Origin: Paenibacillus cymbidii
GTDB lineage: Bacteria; Bacillota; Bacilli; Paenibacillales; NBRC-103111
NCBI RefSeq assembly: GCF_004764705.1
Contig: NZ_SHLX01000007.1
Coordinates: forward strand, 124,001-188,000
Length of the DNA stretch: 64,000 nt
Direction: 5' to 3'
Below are positions 49,362-58,567 of this stretch, in pieces. How positions within the stretch are numbered: position 1 is the first letter of the stretch; each line of letters begins with the position of its first letter. The notes under the pieces were generated by a model. That model ran no database searches and had not been told where the DNA came from. It was given only the letters and a program-made list of their open reading frames with translations. Position numbers and translations under genes: made by a program.

Positions 49362-50903
49362 ATGCGTCTGGCAAAATGGTTCGGCATCTCGAAATATCGT
49401 CCGCGCGCCGGCGGCGGAAAAAGCAAACCGGCCGACGACCGGATCGCCGGCGATCTGGCGCGCATTGCAGAGGAACTGAAGACGCGCTTCGCGCTTACGC
49501 CCGACTTGCAGGTGCGGCACCTGATCGTCAAACAATCGGGCGAACGCGCCATGCTCGTTTACTTTAACGGCCTGGTCGACAAAAACGCGATCAACAACAA
49601 TGTGCTGCGCCCGCTACAATTTGAAACGAACGAGCCGAACGGCCCCTATCCGTTTACGGTTTCCGTCGGCCAGATCAACGAGCTGTCGACGTGGAACGCT
49701 GTTGACGCCGCGTTGTTCCGGGGCGCCTGTCTGCTGTTCATCGCCGGCAGCGCATGCGCTTATGCCATGGATACCCAGGGCTGGCCGCAGCGCGCGCTGG
49801 AAGACCCGCAACTGGAAGCTTCGCTGCGCGGCGCCCATCAAGGCTTCGTCGAGACGTCGGGTCAGAACATCGCCCTGCTGCGCCGGTATATCCCGAAGCG
49901 CGAGCTGAAAACGAAGGAGTTGATCGTCGGGCGGCGCGGCGAAACGAACGTATCGATCCTGTATTTGGCCGACGTTGCCCATCCCGAGGTGCTGCAGGAG
50001 CTCGAAGACCGCATCCGGCGGCTTGATGTCGACGCGATCCTCAATACGGGCGAATTGGCCGAATATATCGAAGACAATCCGTTTTCGCCGTTCCCGCAAT
50101 TCATTCTGACCGAACGGCCTGACGCCGCCGCTTCGCAGCTGTTGCAAGGAAGGCTGGTCGTCGTCGTGGACCGTTCGCCGACGGTGCTCGTCGCGCCGAC
50201 AACGTTCATGTCGTACTTCCAGAGCTTCGACGATTACAGCTTCCGCTGGATGATTTCGTCGTTTATCCGGCTGTTGCGCTTTTTCGCCTTTTTCGTCGCC
50301 ATTCTGCTGCCGGCATTCTATATCGCCGTCATTTCCTACAATTTCGAGATCATTCCGATCAAATTGCTGCTGTCCATCGGCGAGTTTCGCGGCCGGGTGC
50401 CGTTCCCGCCGTTCGTCGAAGCGATTCTGATGGAAATTACGCTGGAGATGATGCGCGAAGCGGGCGTGCGGCTGCCGGCCCCCGTCGGCCAAACCGTCGG
50501 CATCGTCGGCGGCATCGTCATCGGGCAAGCGATCGTACAGGCCGGTTTGATCAGCAACACGATGGTCATCATCGTCGCCTTCACCGCCATCGCTTCGTTC
50601 ATTTTGCCGAACTATGACATGGTCGCCGCCGCCCGGCTGATCCGCTTCGCGATGATGATCGCCGCCGCCATGTTCGGCATCGTCGGCATCGTCGTCGGCA
50701 TGATGACGATGCTCGGCCATCTGATTGCGCTCGAATCGCTTGGCACCCCTTATGGCAGCCCGTTCGCGCCGGGACGGTTCGCCGATTGGAAGGATTCGAT
50801 CGTGCGGCTGCCGCTTTGGCGAATGAAGCAGCGTCCGGTCAGCGCCCGGGCTGTGCAGGACACGCGGCAGGGCGACAACCGCCCCAAGGGAGACGAATCA
50901 TGA
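49362..50903 (+). CDS. GerA-family germinant receptor subunit A (GerKA-like)
   Basis: A 513-residue subunit. ATG 49362 follows GGAGG by four bases. The cytosolic N-terminal part (about 1-240; LKTRFALTPDLQVRHLIV, ETSGQNIALLRRYIPKRELKTKELIVGRRGETNVSILYL) precedes five or so membrane helices (SSFIRLLRFFAFFVAILLPAFYIAVISYN to MFGIVGIVVGMMTMLGHLIALESLGTPYG). The receptor is made in the forespore inner membrane and triggers germination. The gene is the only A subunit in the five-gene operon A-B-C-B-C, and its stop overlaps the next start (ATGA). Confidence 0.95.
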   Translation: MRLAKWFGISKYRPRAGGGKSKPADDRIAGDLARIAEELKTRFALTPDLQVRHLIVKQSGERAMLVYFNGLVDKNAINNNVLRPLQFETNEPNGPYPFTVSVGQINELSTWNAVDAALFRGACLLFIAGSACAYAMDTQGWPQRALEDPQLEASLRGAHQGFVETSGQNIALLRRYIPKRELKTKELIVGRRGETNVSILYLADVAHPEVLQELEDRIRRLDVDAILNTGELAEYIEDNPFSPFPQFILTERPDAAASQLLQGRLVVVVDRSPTVLVAPTTFMSYFQSFDDYSFRWMISSFIRLLRFFAFFVAILLPAFYIAVISYNFEIIPIKLLLSIGEFRGRVPFPPFVEAILMEITLEMMREAGVRLPAPVGQTVGIVGGIVIGQAIVQAGLISNTMVIIVAFTAIASFILPNYDMVAAARLIRFAMMIAAAMFGIVGIVVGMMTMLGHLIALESLGTPYGSPFAPGRFADWKDSIVRLPLWRMKQRPVSARAVQDTRQGDNRPKGDES

Positions 50904-52000
50904 AAGCGTTCGGGTTGAACGAAATCACGCGCATGCAATTCATTCTGCTGAACGCCGGCATTCAAATCAGCATCGGATTCCTGACGCTGCCGCAGGCGCT
51001 TGCGGCAAAAGCCGGCACCGACGGCTGGATTGCGCTTCTTGCCGGATGGGCGGTTGCCGTTCTGGCAAGCGTCGTTCTCGTCCGTCTGATGAAACGGCGT
51101 CCGGAAGGCACGCTGCCGGACCTGCTGGCGGCTTATGCCGGCGCCTGGGCCGGCAAAGCGTCAGCGCTTGTTATCGCGCTTTACTTCCTGTATTTCAGCT
51201 ACGCTTGTCTGGTAACTACGGTGCTCACGCTGCAAGTATGGCTGCTCTCCAGCACCCATGCATATGTCATTATGTTCCTGCTGCTCGTCCCGTCCTACAT
51301 GATCGTGCGCGGCGGGCTGCACATTGTCGGCCGTTATGCCGAAATGGCGTTTGCACTGTCGATCTGGGTGTTCATCTTTTACCTGCAGCCGCTGAAGAAC
51401 GCGCATTGGCTGTATTTGCTTCCCGTGCTTAAGGAAGGCTGGTCGCCGGTAATGGGCGCCGTGGCGACAACGTTCTATTATTTTATCGGCTTCGCCACGT
51501 CGTTCGTCTTTTTCCCGTTTCTGAGCAACAAACGCGGGGCCGAGTGGTGCGTCGTCGCTTCGAATACGATTGCGATGCTGGCCTTTCTGTTTATCGTGAT
51601 CGTTTGTTTCGTTTACTTCAGCCCGGACAAGTTCACCGACTATGACAAACCGCCGATCACGATTTTGAAAACGCTGGAAATGAAGTATGTGGATCGCATC
51701 GAGGTTCTGTTCATCGCCATCTACATGTTCATTTTTTCGTTGTCCTGGATTCCTTCCACTTATGCCGCCGTATTTTGCATCGGTTATTTGTTCGGCAAAC
51801 GCAATCACCGGCCTTTTCTTCTGGCGGCTTATGCGCTTGTGCTTGCGGCTACATTCGTTTACATGCCTACCGCCAAAGAAAGCGAACAGCTGAACAATTG
51901 GCTCGGCAAAGCCGGCTTCTACGTCGAATATGTCGCACCGGCGTCGCTGCTGGCCATCGTCTGGCTGCGCGACCGGATCGCGGCAAGCCGGTCCGCATGA
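50900..52000 (+). CDS. germinant receptor subunit B (GerKB-like, APC-type permease), first copy
   Basis: A 366-residue membrane protein. Start ATG 50900 overlaps the A-subunit stop. It has ten hydrophobic segments of the spore-germination permease family. NEITRMQFILLNAGIQISIGFLTLPQALAAKAGTDGWIAL is near identical in layout to the later B copy. VPSYMIVRGGLHIVGRYAEM and YFSPDKFTDYDKPPITILKTLEMKYVDRIEVLF are family landmarks. The B subunit binds germinants in the known receptors. Confidence 0.95.
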   Translation: MKAFGLNEITRMQFILLNAGIQISIGFLTLPQALAAKAGTDGWIALLAGWAVAVLASVVLVRLMKRRPEGTLPDLLAAYAGAWAGKASALVIALYFLYFSYACLVTTVLTLQVWLLSSTHAYVIMFLLLVPSYMIVRGGLHIVGRYAEMAFALSIWVFIFYLQPLKNAHWLYLLPVLKEGWSPVMGAVATTFYYFIGFATSFVFFPFLSNKRGAEWCVVASNTIAMLAFLFIVIVCFVYFSPDKFTDYDKPPITILKTLEMKYVDRIEVLFIAIYMFIFSLSWIPSTYAAVFCIGYLFGKRNHRPFLLAAYALVLAATFVYMPTAKESEQLNNWLGKAGFYVEYVAPASLLAIVWLRDRIAASRSA

Positions 52001-53118
52001 AAGCGCATCGGCTGCTTGCGCCGCTTGCCGCCATCGCCCTGCTGCTTGCCGGCTGCGGCGACCGAATCGACCTGGAAGACGCGTCGACGCCTTTTGCGCT
52101 CGGTTACGACATCGGCGACGACAAGCGGCTGCGCGTCTACGCGATCAGTGCGGTTTTCTCCCCGCACGCGAAACAAACGTCCGTCGTCGTAAGTGTGCCT
52201 TCCGAAACCGCGCGGCAAGCGCGCGAGCAGTTGGACATCCGGTCGAGCGGCATCTTCAACGGAAGAAAACTGCAAATCGTTCTGGTCGGCAAACGCGTGC
52301 TGGAGCAGGACAGCTGGTTCCGGCTGACGGATGCGTTCTTCCGCGATTCCCGCGACGCGCTTAACCAGCGGGTTGCCGTATGCGACTGTTCGCTGGCCGA
52401 CCTGATGCGGGAAACCCCGTCGGATGAGCCGATGCTTCCGCTGCTGCTGAAAGGCATGATCGATTCGGGGAGCAAACGCGCGGAAACGGCGAACACCTCG
52501 CTGCTCGAGCTGAAGCGGCAAATGGACGATCCGGCGGTGACTCCGGCGATCGCGGAGTTCCGCTTCGACGAACACAACAAGATTATGCTCAGCGGCACCG
52601 CACTGCTCGACCATCGCGGCAAATACGCCGCCTCGCTGGGCTTGCAGGAATCCGTCTTGCTGCGCGTGCTTCAGAAGGAAGCGCGCAACGCCGTAGGATT
52701 TACGGTCGAGATCCCGGGCCAGCCGGACCGGTCGCCATTCGTCCGCAACCGGCTCAGCTTCAATTCCGAGCGCATCCATACCCGCATTCGGCTGACGGAA
52801 AGCGGCCGGCGATTCCGCTTCGCGGTCCGCATCCGAATGCCGATTATACTGACGGAGCGATTGTTTCCATTCGACAGCGCCCATCGCGACAACGAGCTGG
52901 AGCGAACGATCGGGGAACAGACACAGGCGCAGATCGACCGCTTGATCCGCCGCATCCAGCAGGACAAGCTGGATCCGTTCGGATTCGGCTTGTATGCGCG
53001 AGCCTATGCGTATCGGCACTTTCAAGCGGTGAAAAACGACTGGGGCGACGCCTTTTCAAATGCCGTCGTCGACGTTTCGGTCCGCACGTCGATCGTCAGC
53101 GACGGACCCATCGATTAG
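51997..53118 (+). CDS. germinant receptor subunit C (GerKC-like lipoprotein), first copy
   Basis: A 373-residue lipoprotein with ATG at 51997 that overlaps the B stop (ATGA). Signal and lipobox APLAAIALLLAGC, then the Ger_AC domains 1-3. SSGIFNGRKLQIVLVGKRVLEQDSWFRLTDAFFRDSRDALNQRV is typical. The C-terminal domain ends in FGFGLYARAYAYRHFQAVKNDWGDAFSNAVVDVSVRTSIVSDG. It is the outer-leaflet partner of A and B in the spore inner membrane. Confidence 0.95.
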   Translation: MKAHRLLAPLAAIALLLAGCGDRIDLEDASTPFALGYDIGDDKRLRVYAISAVFSPHAKQTSVVVSVPSETARQAREQLDIRSSGIFNGRKLQIVLVGKRVLEQDSWFRLTDAFFRDSRDALNQRVAVCDCSLADLMRETPSDEPMLPLLLKGMIDSGSKRAETANTSLLELKRQMDDPAVTPAIAEFRFDEHNKIMLSGTALLDHRGKYAASLGLQESVLLRVLQKEARNAVGFTVEIPGQPDRSPFVRNRLSFNSERIHTRIRLTESGRRFRFAVRIRMPIILTERLFPFDSAHRDNELERTIGEQTQAQIDRLIRRIQQDKLDPFGFGLYARAYAYRHFQAVKNDWGDAFSNAVVDVSVRTSIVSDGPID

Positions 53119-53164
53119 CCGTACGGGCAAGACCCGAACAAACCCGGCGAAAGGAGCGACTGTC

Positions 53165-54271
53165 TTGTCCACCAATCAGGCTGCGCTGAATGAGATTACA
53201 TTTGTGCAATTTGTCGCCCTTCTGTTCGGGTTGCAGGTCGGCATCGGACTGCTCGCCCTGCCGCAAGAGCTGGCCGAACGAGCAGGTACGGACGGCTGGA
53301 TCAGTCTGCTGCTCGGTTGGACCGTGTCGACGGGCGCCAGCCTGCTCATCGTGACGGCGATGAAGGCGCTGCCGAAAGGCAGCTTTCCCGAGCAACTATC
53401 TCTCCTCTTCGGCAAATGGGCATATAAAGCGGTATATGTACTGTTCGCGTTGTGGGCGTTTTATTACAGTTATACTTGTCTGGTGAGAACCATTCTGTAC
53501 ACAAAAGTATGGCTGCTGCAGCAAACGCCAATGTACATCACGATGCTGCTGCTGATTGTGCCCAGCTATACGATCGCCCGGGGCGGGCTGCGCGTAGTCG
53601 GCCGTTACGCCGAGCTCATCGTCACGGTAAGCTTCTGGGTGCCGCTCGTTTACTTGCTGCCGCTGAAGGATGCGCATTGGCTGTACTTGTTTCCGGTGCT
53701 TAAGGATGGATGGAAGCCTATTTTTACCGCGTTTGAAATAACGCCGCTGTCCTTCTCAGGCATCAGCGCCGTCTTTCTTTTGTATCCATTCCTGAAAGAC
53801 AAGAGCAAGGCCGCCGCAGGCGTAATCGTGTCCAATTCGTTGTCGCTGTTCACCTTCGTCCTCACCACTGTCGTTTGCTTCGTTTATTTCAGTCCGGACG
53901 AAATTACGGTATACAACGAGCCGGTCGTCAATGTGCTCAAGACGATTCAATTCAACTTCGTCGAACGGATCGAAGTGCTGTTTCTCGCTTATTTCCTGAT
54001 TATTTTTTCGCTCACCTGGATTCCGACGGCCCATCTGGCTGTTTACTGCACCACAAGGCTGTTCGGCGGCCAGGACCATCGCGCGCACCTGCGAGTCTGG
54101 TGCCTGCTGCTTGCTGGCGCGACCTTCTTTTATATTCCCGGCTTTCATCAGAACGACCGCATGGAGCGGGTGCTCGTCTGGATGGAGCTGGGAATCGGCT
54201 ACGCCCTGCCCGTTGTGCTGTTGTTGTATGCCGCATTGTTTCGACACCGTATCCGGAGGGGTTCCGCATGA
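53165..54271 (+). CDS. germinant receptor subunit B, second copy
   Basis: A 368-residue permease paralogous to the B subunit 2.3 kb upstream. TTG 53165 is chosen because AAAGGAG is eight bases upstream; an upstream in-frame start would overlap the preceding C gene. It shares the same landmarks in the same order (NEITFVQFVALLFGLQVGIGLLALPQELAERAGTDGW, VPSYTIARGGLRVVGRYAEL, YFSPDEITVYNEPVVNVLKTIQFNFVERIEVLF). The spacing from the first C gene is 46 bp. It lacks an A subunit of its own. Confidence 0.94.
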   Translation: MSTNQAALNEITFVQFVALLFGLQVGIGLLALPQELAERAGTDGWISLLLGWTVSTGASLLIVTAMKALPKGSFPEQLSLLFGKWAYKAVYVLFALWAFYYSYTCLVRTILYTKVWLLQQTPMYITMLLLIVPSYTIARGGLRVVGRYAELIVTVSFWVPLVYLLPLKDAHWLYLFPVLKDGWKPIFTAFEITPLSFSGISAVFLLYPFLKDKSKAAAGVIVSNSLSLFTFVLTTVVCFVYFSPDEITVYNEPVVNVLKTIQFNFVERIEVLFLAYFLIIFSLTWIPTAHLAVYCTTRLFGGQDHRAHLRVWCLLLAGATFFYIPGFHQNDRMERVLVWMELGIGYALPVVLLLYAALFRHRIRRGSA

Positions 54272-55392
54272 ACGCCCGCTTGCGCGCGACCGGCCTCGTG
54301 CTGCTGTTGCTGCCTCTGCTGGCCGGCTGCTACGACCGTATGGATCTGGAAGACGTGACACTGCCGCTCTTGACCGGCTACGACCTCGATGCGAACGGAA
54401 AGCTGATCGTATACGCCATCCAGCCCGAGTTCAGCCAAAACGAGAACAAACGCTCGCGAAAAATAACGGTGACAGCCGACTCGCTTCGGCAATCGCGCGA
54501 GCAATTGGATGCCCGTGCAGCAGGCTCCGTACTGGGCCGCAAGACGCTGATCATCCTGATCGGCAAAAAGCTGCTCCAGCAGGAAAACTGGTTCCCGCTG
54601 CTGGACGTTGTGTTCCGCGATTCCAAAAATTCGCTGACGACTAGAATCGTTGCGGTGGACGGCCCAATGCCGGCGTTCGTGCGGACGGAGCCGCAAGACC
54701 AGCCGCTGCTTCCGCTCATGCTGCGCAGCATGATTGAAACGAAGAGCCGGCGCTCGGAATCGCTGAAAACGACGCTGCGCGACTTCCATCGGCAAATGTA
54801 CGAAAAGGGGCAAACGCCTGCCATTACCGAAGCCAAATTGGAAACCGGAAACGAAGTGATGCTGACTGGCACGGCGCTGCTAAACCGCCAGGGCCAATAC
54901 GTCGCCTCCCTTACGGCGGAGGAAACTACACTGCTGCTTCTGCTTCAGGGCAGCCGAAAAACACCGTTCAGCTTCGTGCTGCCGCTTGAGCCGCAGGCGG
55001 ACGGCAACCCTTTTACCGCGGACACGATCGGCTTCGACGCGATCCGGGTACGCTCGAAGTACGGCACTTCTTACCGCGAGGACCGGTTTCGTTTCAAGGT
55101 CACGATCCGGATGGACGTGGCGTTGACGGAATCGCTTTTCCCGCTGAGTCTCGAAGGCGACGATGCCCGGCTCGAACAGCTGGTGTCGAAGCGGCTCGAA
55201 GAACGATTCCGAACGCTGATCGACAAAATAAAAGCGCTTCGCATCGATCCGATCGGGTTCGGGATTCGTGCGCGCGCTTATGCCTATCCGGCCTATAAAC
55301 AAACGGAAGCGAATTGGGGTGAAGCGATGGCCGCGGCGGATATCACCGTATCCGTCAAAGTGGCTTTGAAGCACCGCGGCCCGATGAAATAA
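54268..55392 (+). CDS. germinant receptor subunit C (lipoprotein), second copy
   Basis: A 374-residue lipoprotein. ATG 54268 overlaps the stop of the second B gene and has GGAGGG seven bases upstream. The lipobox LPLLAGC precedes YDRMDLEDVTLPLLTGYDLD. Ger_AC landmarks follow the first copy closely (AAGSVLGRKTLIILIGKKLLQQENWFPLLDVVFRDSKN, and IGFGIRARAYAYPAYKQTEANWGEAMAAADITVSVK). It is convergent with the FdhF-like gene, only 14 bp away. Confidence 0.95.
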   Translation: MNARLRATGLVLLLLPLLAGCYDRMDLEDVTLPLLTGYDLDANGKLIVYAIQPEFSQNENKRSRKITVTADSLRQSREQLDARAAGSVLGRKTLIILIGKKLLQQENWFPLLDVVFRDSKNSLTTRIVAVDGPMPAFVRTEPQDQPLLPLMLRSMIETKSRRSESLKTTLRDFHRQMYEKGQTPAITEAKLETGNEVMLTGTALLNRQGQYVASLTAEETTLLLLLQGSRKTPFSFVLPLEPQADGNPFTADTIGFDAIRVRSKYGTSYREDRFRFKVTIRMDVALTESLFPLSLEGDDARLEQLVSKRLEERFRTLIDKIKALRIDPIGFGIRARAYAYPAYKQTEANWGEAMAAADITVSVKVALKHRGPMK

Positions 55393-55406
55393 CCGCCGCG
55401 AGGCGT

Positions 55407-57755
55407 TTACACGTCGTCGTCCGACCCGCGTTTTTTCTTCTTCGTATATTTGGCGTCGATCGCCGCCACGTATTGCCCCGACGGCTGCACCCCGACACTC
55501 GTGTTGTACTCGGGAATGCCCGCATGCGGCTCGTACACGCCTTTCGGGATCAGGCAGTTGCCTTCCGGCCAGTGCACCTGGATATTGCCGGGCTTCGTGT
55601 CGGCGAACTTGGCCGTGCCGTGCATGGCGCCGTGTTCGTTAAACACGGTGATCGCTTCCCCTTCGCGCACGCCGACGGCAGCGGCATCGGACGGATGCAG
55701 CAGCACATCGTAACGGTCGGCCGCATTGAACGGATCTTTGTCGCTGAAGATCATCGAGTTGAACTGTTTGCCGCGGCGCGTCGTGACGTAGTAACGCCCT
55801 TCCGGACGGCGCAGATCGGGCTGGTCGATCGGCAGCAAGCTGCCGCGCCCGTCCGGCGTCGGGCAGACACCGCCTTCGCACAGCCAGGCGCCTCCCCACT
55901 GAAAGACGTCTCCTTCATTCGACAAATGCTGGATACCGTCGTAAGACGGCACGGCAACCGCAATTTCGTTGCGGATTTGCGCGGCGTTGTCGAATCGGCA
56001 CAACGCGCTGCGCGCCGGATCGACCCGGTTAACGAGGTCGACGTATATTTCCCATTCGCTGCGCGCCTCTTCAATCCGCGGGCCTTCGATTTCCGGGCTG
56101 AAATACACCATGCGTTCGGTGCTCGTCGACGTCCCCCCGCCCGGCTGCTCGTAACGGGTCATCGCCGGCAGCACGATCACTTCCTCGCGCGCGTCGAGCA
56201 GCGTCGACGTGTTCAGCACGATGTCCTGGTGCACGCGCAGCTCGACATGCTCCAGACACGAACGGACGAATGCCGGGTTCGGCATCGTTTCGAGAAAGTT
56301 GCCGCCGCTCGTAAACAGCAGCCGCGTGCGGCGCTCATTGTCGTCCGGCAGCAGCGCGTTTTCCAGCGTTACGCCAATAATGTCGCCTTTCCAGCGGGGC
56401 ACGTCAAAGCCCCATAACTGCTCGAAACGAGCGGCGTTCTCTTCGGTAATCGGGATGCCGCCCGGCAGCGACATCGGTTCGGCGCCCATCTCGCCCGATC
56501 CCTGCACGCCGCTGTGACCGCGAATCGGCATGACGCCGCAATGCTCGCGGCCAATGAACCCGCGCAGCATGGCCAAATTGGCCACCTGGGTAATGTTGTC
56601 GGTGCCGAATTTATGCTGCGTCAGGCCCATGCTCCAGATGAACACGCCCGACTTGGCGCCGGCAAGCAGCTCGGCGAACTCGCGAATCCGTTCGCGCGTC
56701 AAGCCGCTCGACTGTTCGATCGGCTCCCATTCCTGCCGCTCGACGTGCGCCTTCAGCTCGGCGAAGCCGTTCGTATGCGCGGCGACAAAAGCGTGGTCGA
56801 TGGCGGAACCCGGCTTCTGCCGCTCCATCTCCAACCACCATTTCATCACGCCGTTCATGAATGCGATATCCCCGCCGATGTTGACCTGGTACACGTCGTC
56901 GACGATTTTGGTGCCGAACAGCGCGCTTTCGGCTATCGACGGGATCCAGTACTGCTCCATCGACGGCTCGCGATACGGATTAATGGTGATGATTTTCGTG
57001 CCGGCTTTTTTGGCTGCGTACATGTATTTGGTCGACACCGGCTGATTGTTCGCCGCCACCGAGCCCCAGAACACGAGCACGTCCGTGCCGATCCAATCCT
57101 TGTAATTGCAGCTCGACGCGCCGATGCCAAGCGTTCGTTTCAAAGCCGTTTTGCTCGGCGAGTGGCAAATGCGCGACGCGTTGTCGATGTTGTTCGTACC
57201 GAGGAAACGCGCCATCTTCGCCGCCGTGTAGTACACTTCGTTCGTAATGCCCCGCGCCGTCAAATAAAAGGCGAGCTGCTTCGGATCGACGGCGCGGATT
57301 TTGGTCGCGATGCGATCCAGCGCATCGTCCCAGCTGATTCGCGTGAACTTGTTTTCACCGGGCCTTCGAAGCAGCGGGTATGGAATACGTCCCAGCTTGC
57401 GCAGCGCCGTGCTGTCCAGCTTGCGCAGCGCCTCCACGTCGCCGAGCAGCTTCGGATCGAGCGCCGGCATCGTATTGAGCCGCAGCACGTTCAGCCGCGT
57501 CGTGCACAGATGCGGTCCCGACAGCGTCTGGTCGTGCAAGCCGGAAACGCCAAGCGCGCAGCCGTCGCACACGCCTTTCGTCAGGATGCGCATCGCGTAG
57601 CCGAGATTGTCGCGGTTGTCGAGCATCACTTTCATCGTGTCGCGAATGTGATGCGGCTTGATTTTGCCGAGTCCGAACGGAATGTAACTGGCCCAAAGCG
57701 ACGGCTTCGGCTTCGTGTTCAGCCGAATCGGCCCCGTGTGCTTCGTTGTCCCCAT
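55407..57755 (-). CDS. FdhF/YdeP-type molybdopterin oxidoreductase
   Basis: A 782-residue molybdenum (or tungsten) enzyme. ATG 57755 starts the protein after AAAGGA. It has an N-terminal Cys pair, Cys63 and Cys66 in KGVCDGCALGVSG. Molybdopterin domain motifs include KMARFLGTNNIDNASRICHSPSKTALKRTLGIGAS and GSVAANNQPVSTKYMYAAKKAGTKI. The last ~130 residues form the molydopterin-dinucleotide-binding domain (YYVTTRRGKQFNSMIFSDKDPFNA, HPSDAAAVGVREGEAI). Members are often annotated as formate dehydrogenase alpha or YdeP acid-resistance protein, with unproven activity. The DUF2294 gene is immediately upstream; fdhD and mobA are 3 kb away. Confidence 0.93.
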   Translation of the reverse strand: MGTTKHTGPIRLNTKPKPSLWASYIPFGLGKIKPHHIRDTMKVMLDNRDNLGYAMRILTKGVCDGCALGVSGLHDQTLSGPHLCTTRLNVLRLNTMPALDPKLLGDVEALRKLDSTALRKLGRIPYPLLRRPGENKFTRISWDDALDRIATKIRAVDPKQLAFYLTARGITNEVYYTAAKMARFLGTNNIDNASRICHSPSKTALKRTLGIGASSCNYKDWIGTDVLVFWGSVAANNQPVSTKYMYAAKKAGTKIITINPYREPSMEQYWIPSIAESALFGTKIVDDVYQVNIGGDIAFMNGVMKWWLEMERQKPGSAIDHAFVAAHTNGFAELKAHVERQEWEPIEQSSGLTRERIREFAELLAGAKSGVFIWSMGLTQHKFGTDNITQVANLAMLRGFIGREHCGVMPIRGHSGVQGSGEMGAEPMSLPGGIPITEENAARFEQLWGFDVPRWKGDIIGVTLENALLPDDNERRTRLLFTSGGNFLETMPNPAFVRSCLEHVELRVHQDIVLNTSTLLDAREEVIVLPAMTRYEQPGGGTSTSTERMVYFSPEIEGPRIEEARSEWEIYVDLVNRVDPARSALCRFDNAAQIRNEIAVAVPSYDGIQHLSNEGDVFQWGGAWLCEGGVCPTPDGRGSLLPIDQPDLRRPEGRYYVTTRRGKQFNSMIFSDKDPFNAADRYDVLLHPSDAAAVGVREGEAITVFNEHGAMHGTAKFADTKPGNIQVHWPEGNCLIPKGVYEPHAGIPEYNTSVGVQPSGQYVAAIDAKYTKKKKRGSDDDV

Positions 57756-57798
57756 GATGCAATCGTTCCTTTCGTTTCCGCCAAACCGCCCCTAGTGT

Positions 57799-58203
57799 TC
57801 AGGAATTGTCGCCCGGCAACAAGGTGCCGCCGCGTTTGTCGCGGCCGCTGCCGAATTTTTCCTCGAGGTTGATGTCGAACACGAAAACGGACATGCCGAA
57901 ATCGCGTTCGATATCGATATCGACGAACAAGTCGACGAATCGTGCGCCGAGAAACCGCTCCATTTCTTCGGGCGGGTGTTTGCGGTACATGTCTTTGACC
58001 ATTTCCGTGCGGGCGGCGCGCAGCATCTGCTTGCCGCCGTCGGCGGCGGCGATAAACTTCTCCACCGGCGACAAATTGCCTTCCATTTCGCAAATCGCCC
58101 AATGCCGGCAAAACGTCGTGACGATTTTTTCCGGCCCTTTCCCCATATGGCGCTTGCGGAACGACTTCACCAAATTGCTGAATTCCGCTTCGTATTTGTT
58201 CAT
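57799..58203 (-). CDS. DUF2294 (MpsC-like) domain protein
   Basis: A 134-residue protein beginning MNKYEAEFSNLVKSFRKRHMGKGPEKIVTTFCRHWAIC. The basic helical N-terminus and the central MEGNLSPVEKFI, AARTEMVKDMYRKHPPEEMERFLGARFVDLFVDID pattern match DUF2294, named MpsC in a staphylococcal sodium-linked bicarbonate system. Many Bacillota carry the domain next to molybdenum oxidoreductases, as here: the FdhF-like gene begins 43 bp downstream on the same strand. The biochemical role is undefined. The C-terminus contains a GSGRDKRGG stretch. Confidence 0.88.
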   Translation of the reverse strand: MNKYEAEFSNLVKSFRKRHMGKGPEKIVTTFCRHWAICEMEGNLSPVEKFIAAADGGKQMLRAARTEMVKDMYRKHPPEEMERFLGARFVDLFVDIDIERDFGMSVFVFDINLEEKFGSGRDKRGGTLLPGDNS

Positions 58204-58499
58204 GGCGTTTCATCCCCGTAAGCAAAAATAAAACCGCCACAACACCGCCTAACTTCATGAACGCGATAGACGTGTCATGATCAGGGGAATGTGCAGCGGT
58301 TAGTCTTGAGCAGGAGCGCTGCCAAGCACCAGCATGCTGTTCGATTCGCTAACCTGCGGAGCAGAAACCGGTGACAGCCCGCTATCCCGTGTCAATACCC
58401 GCTTCCCCAGTATAGCATGAAAACGTTCTCCGTCGCCAGACAAAGCCGCGTTTTTGGCCGATTGTTGCAGGATCGGACGGGGCGCGGTCCGGATGGTTC
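58204..58499. other. intergenic region between the MpsC-like gene and the stress gene
   Basis: This 296-bp stretch is divergent and holds regulatory DNA for both sides. I see no convincing gene: an 87-residue minus-strand frame lacks a good ribosome binding site and any family likeness. No known riboswitch core could be recognised. It contains GCATGCT palindromes only. Confidence 0.4.
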
Positions 58500-58525
58500 G
58501 TTTCACTCGCCGCAGGCAAGGGTAA
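58500..58525 (+). promoter_or_regulatory. SigB-type promoter
   Basis: GTTTCA (58500-58505) and GGGTAA (58520-58525) are 14 bp apart, fitting the SigB consensus GTTTAA-N12-14-GGGTAT. It is 43 bp upstream of the start of the gene at 58568. Confidence 0.65.
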
Positions 58526-58567
58526 AAAGAGGCAGACCGGTTCAAATCCATGAAGGAGGTCACGACG

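Noticed and set aside
58204..58430. Molybdenum cofactor or other riboswitch upstream of the FdhF-like operon
   Set aside because: I looked for Moco, cobalamin and TPP core patterns; GCAGAAACCGGTGACAGCC is only a weak likeness on the wrong strand for the operon. A covariance-model search would decide.
58300..58563. Possible 87-residue minus-strand gene
   Set aside because: No good ribosome binding site or recognisable pattern. It also overlaps the SigB-like promoter region of the opposite gene.
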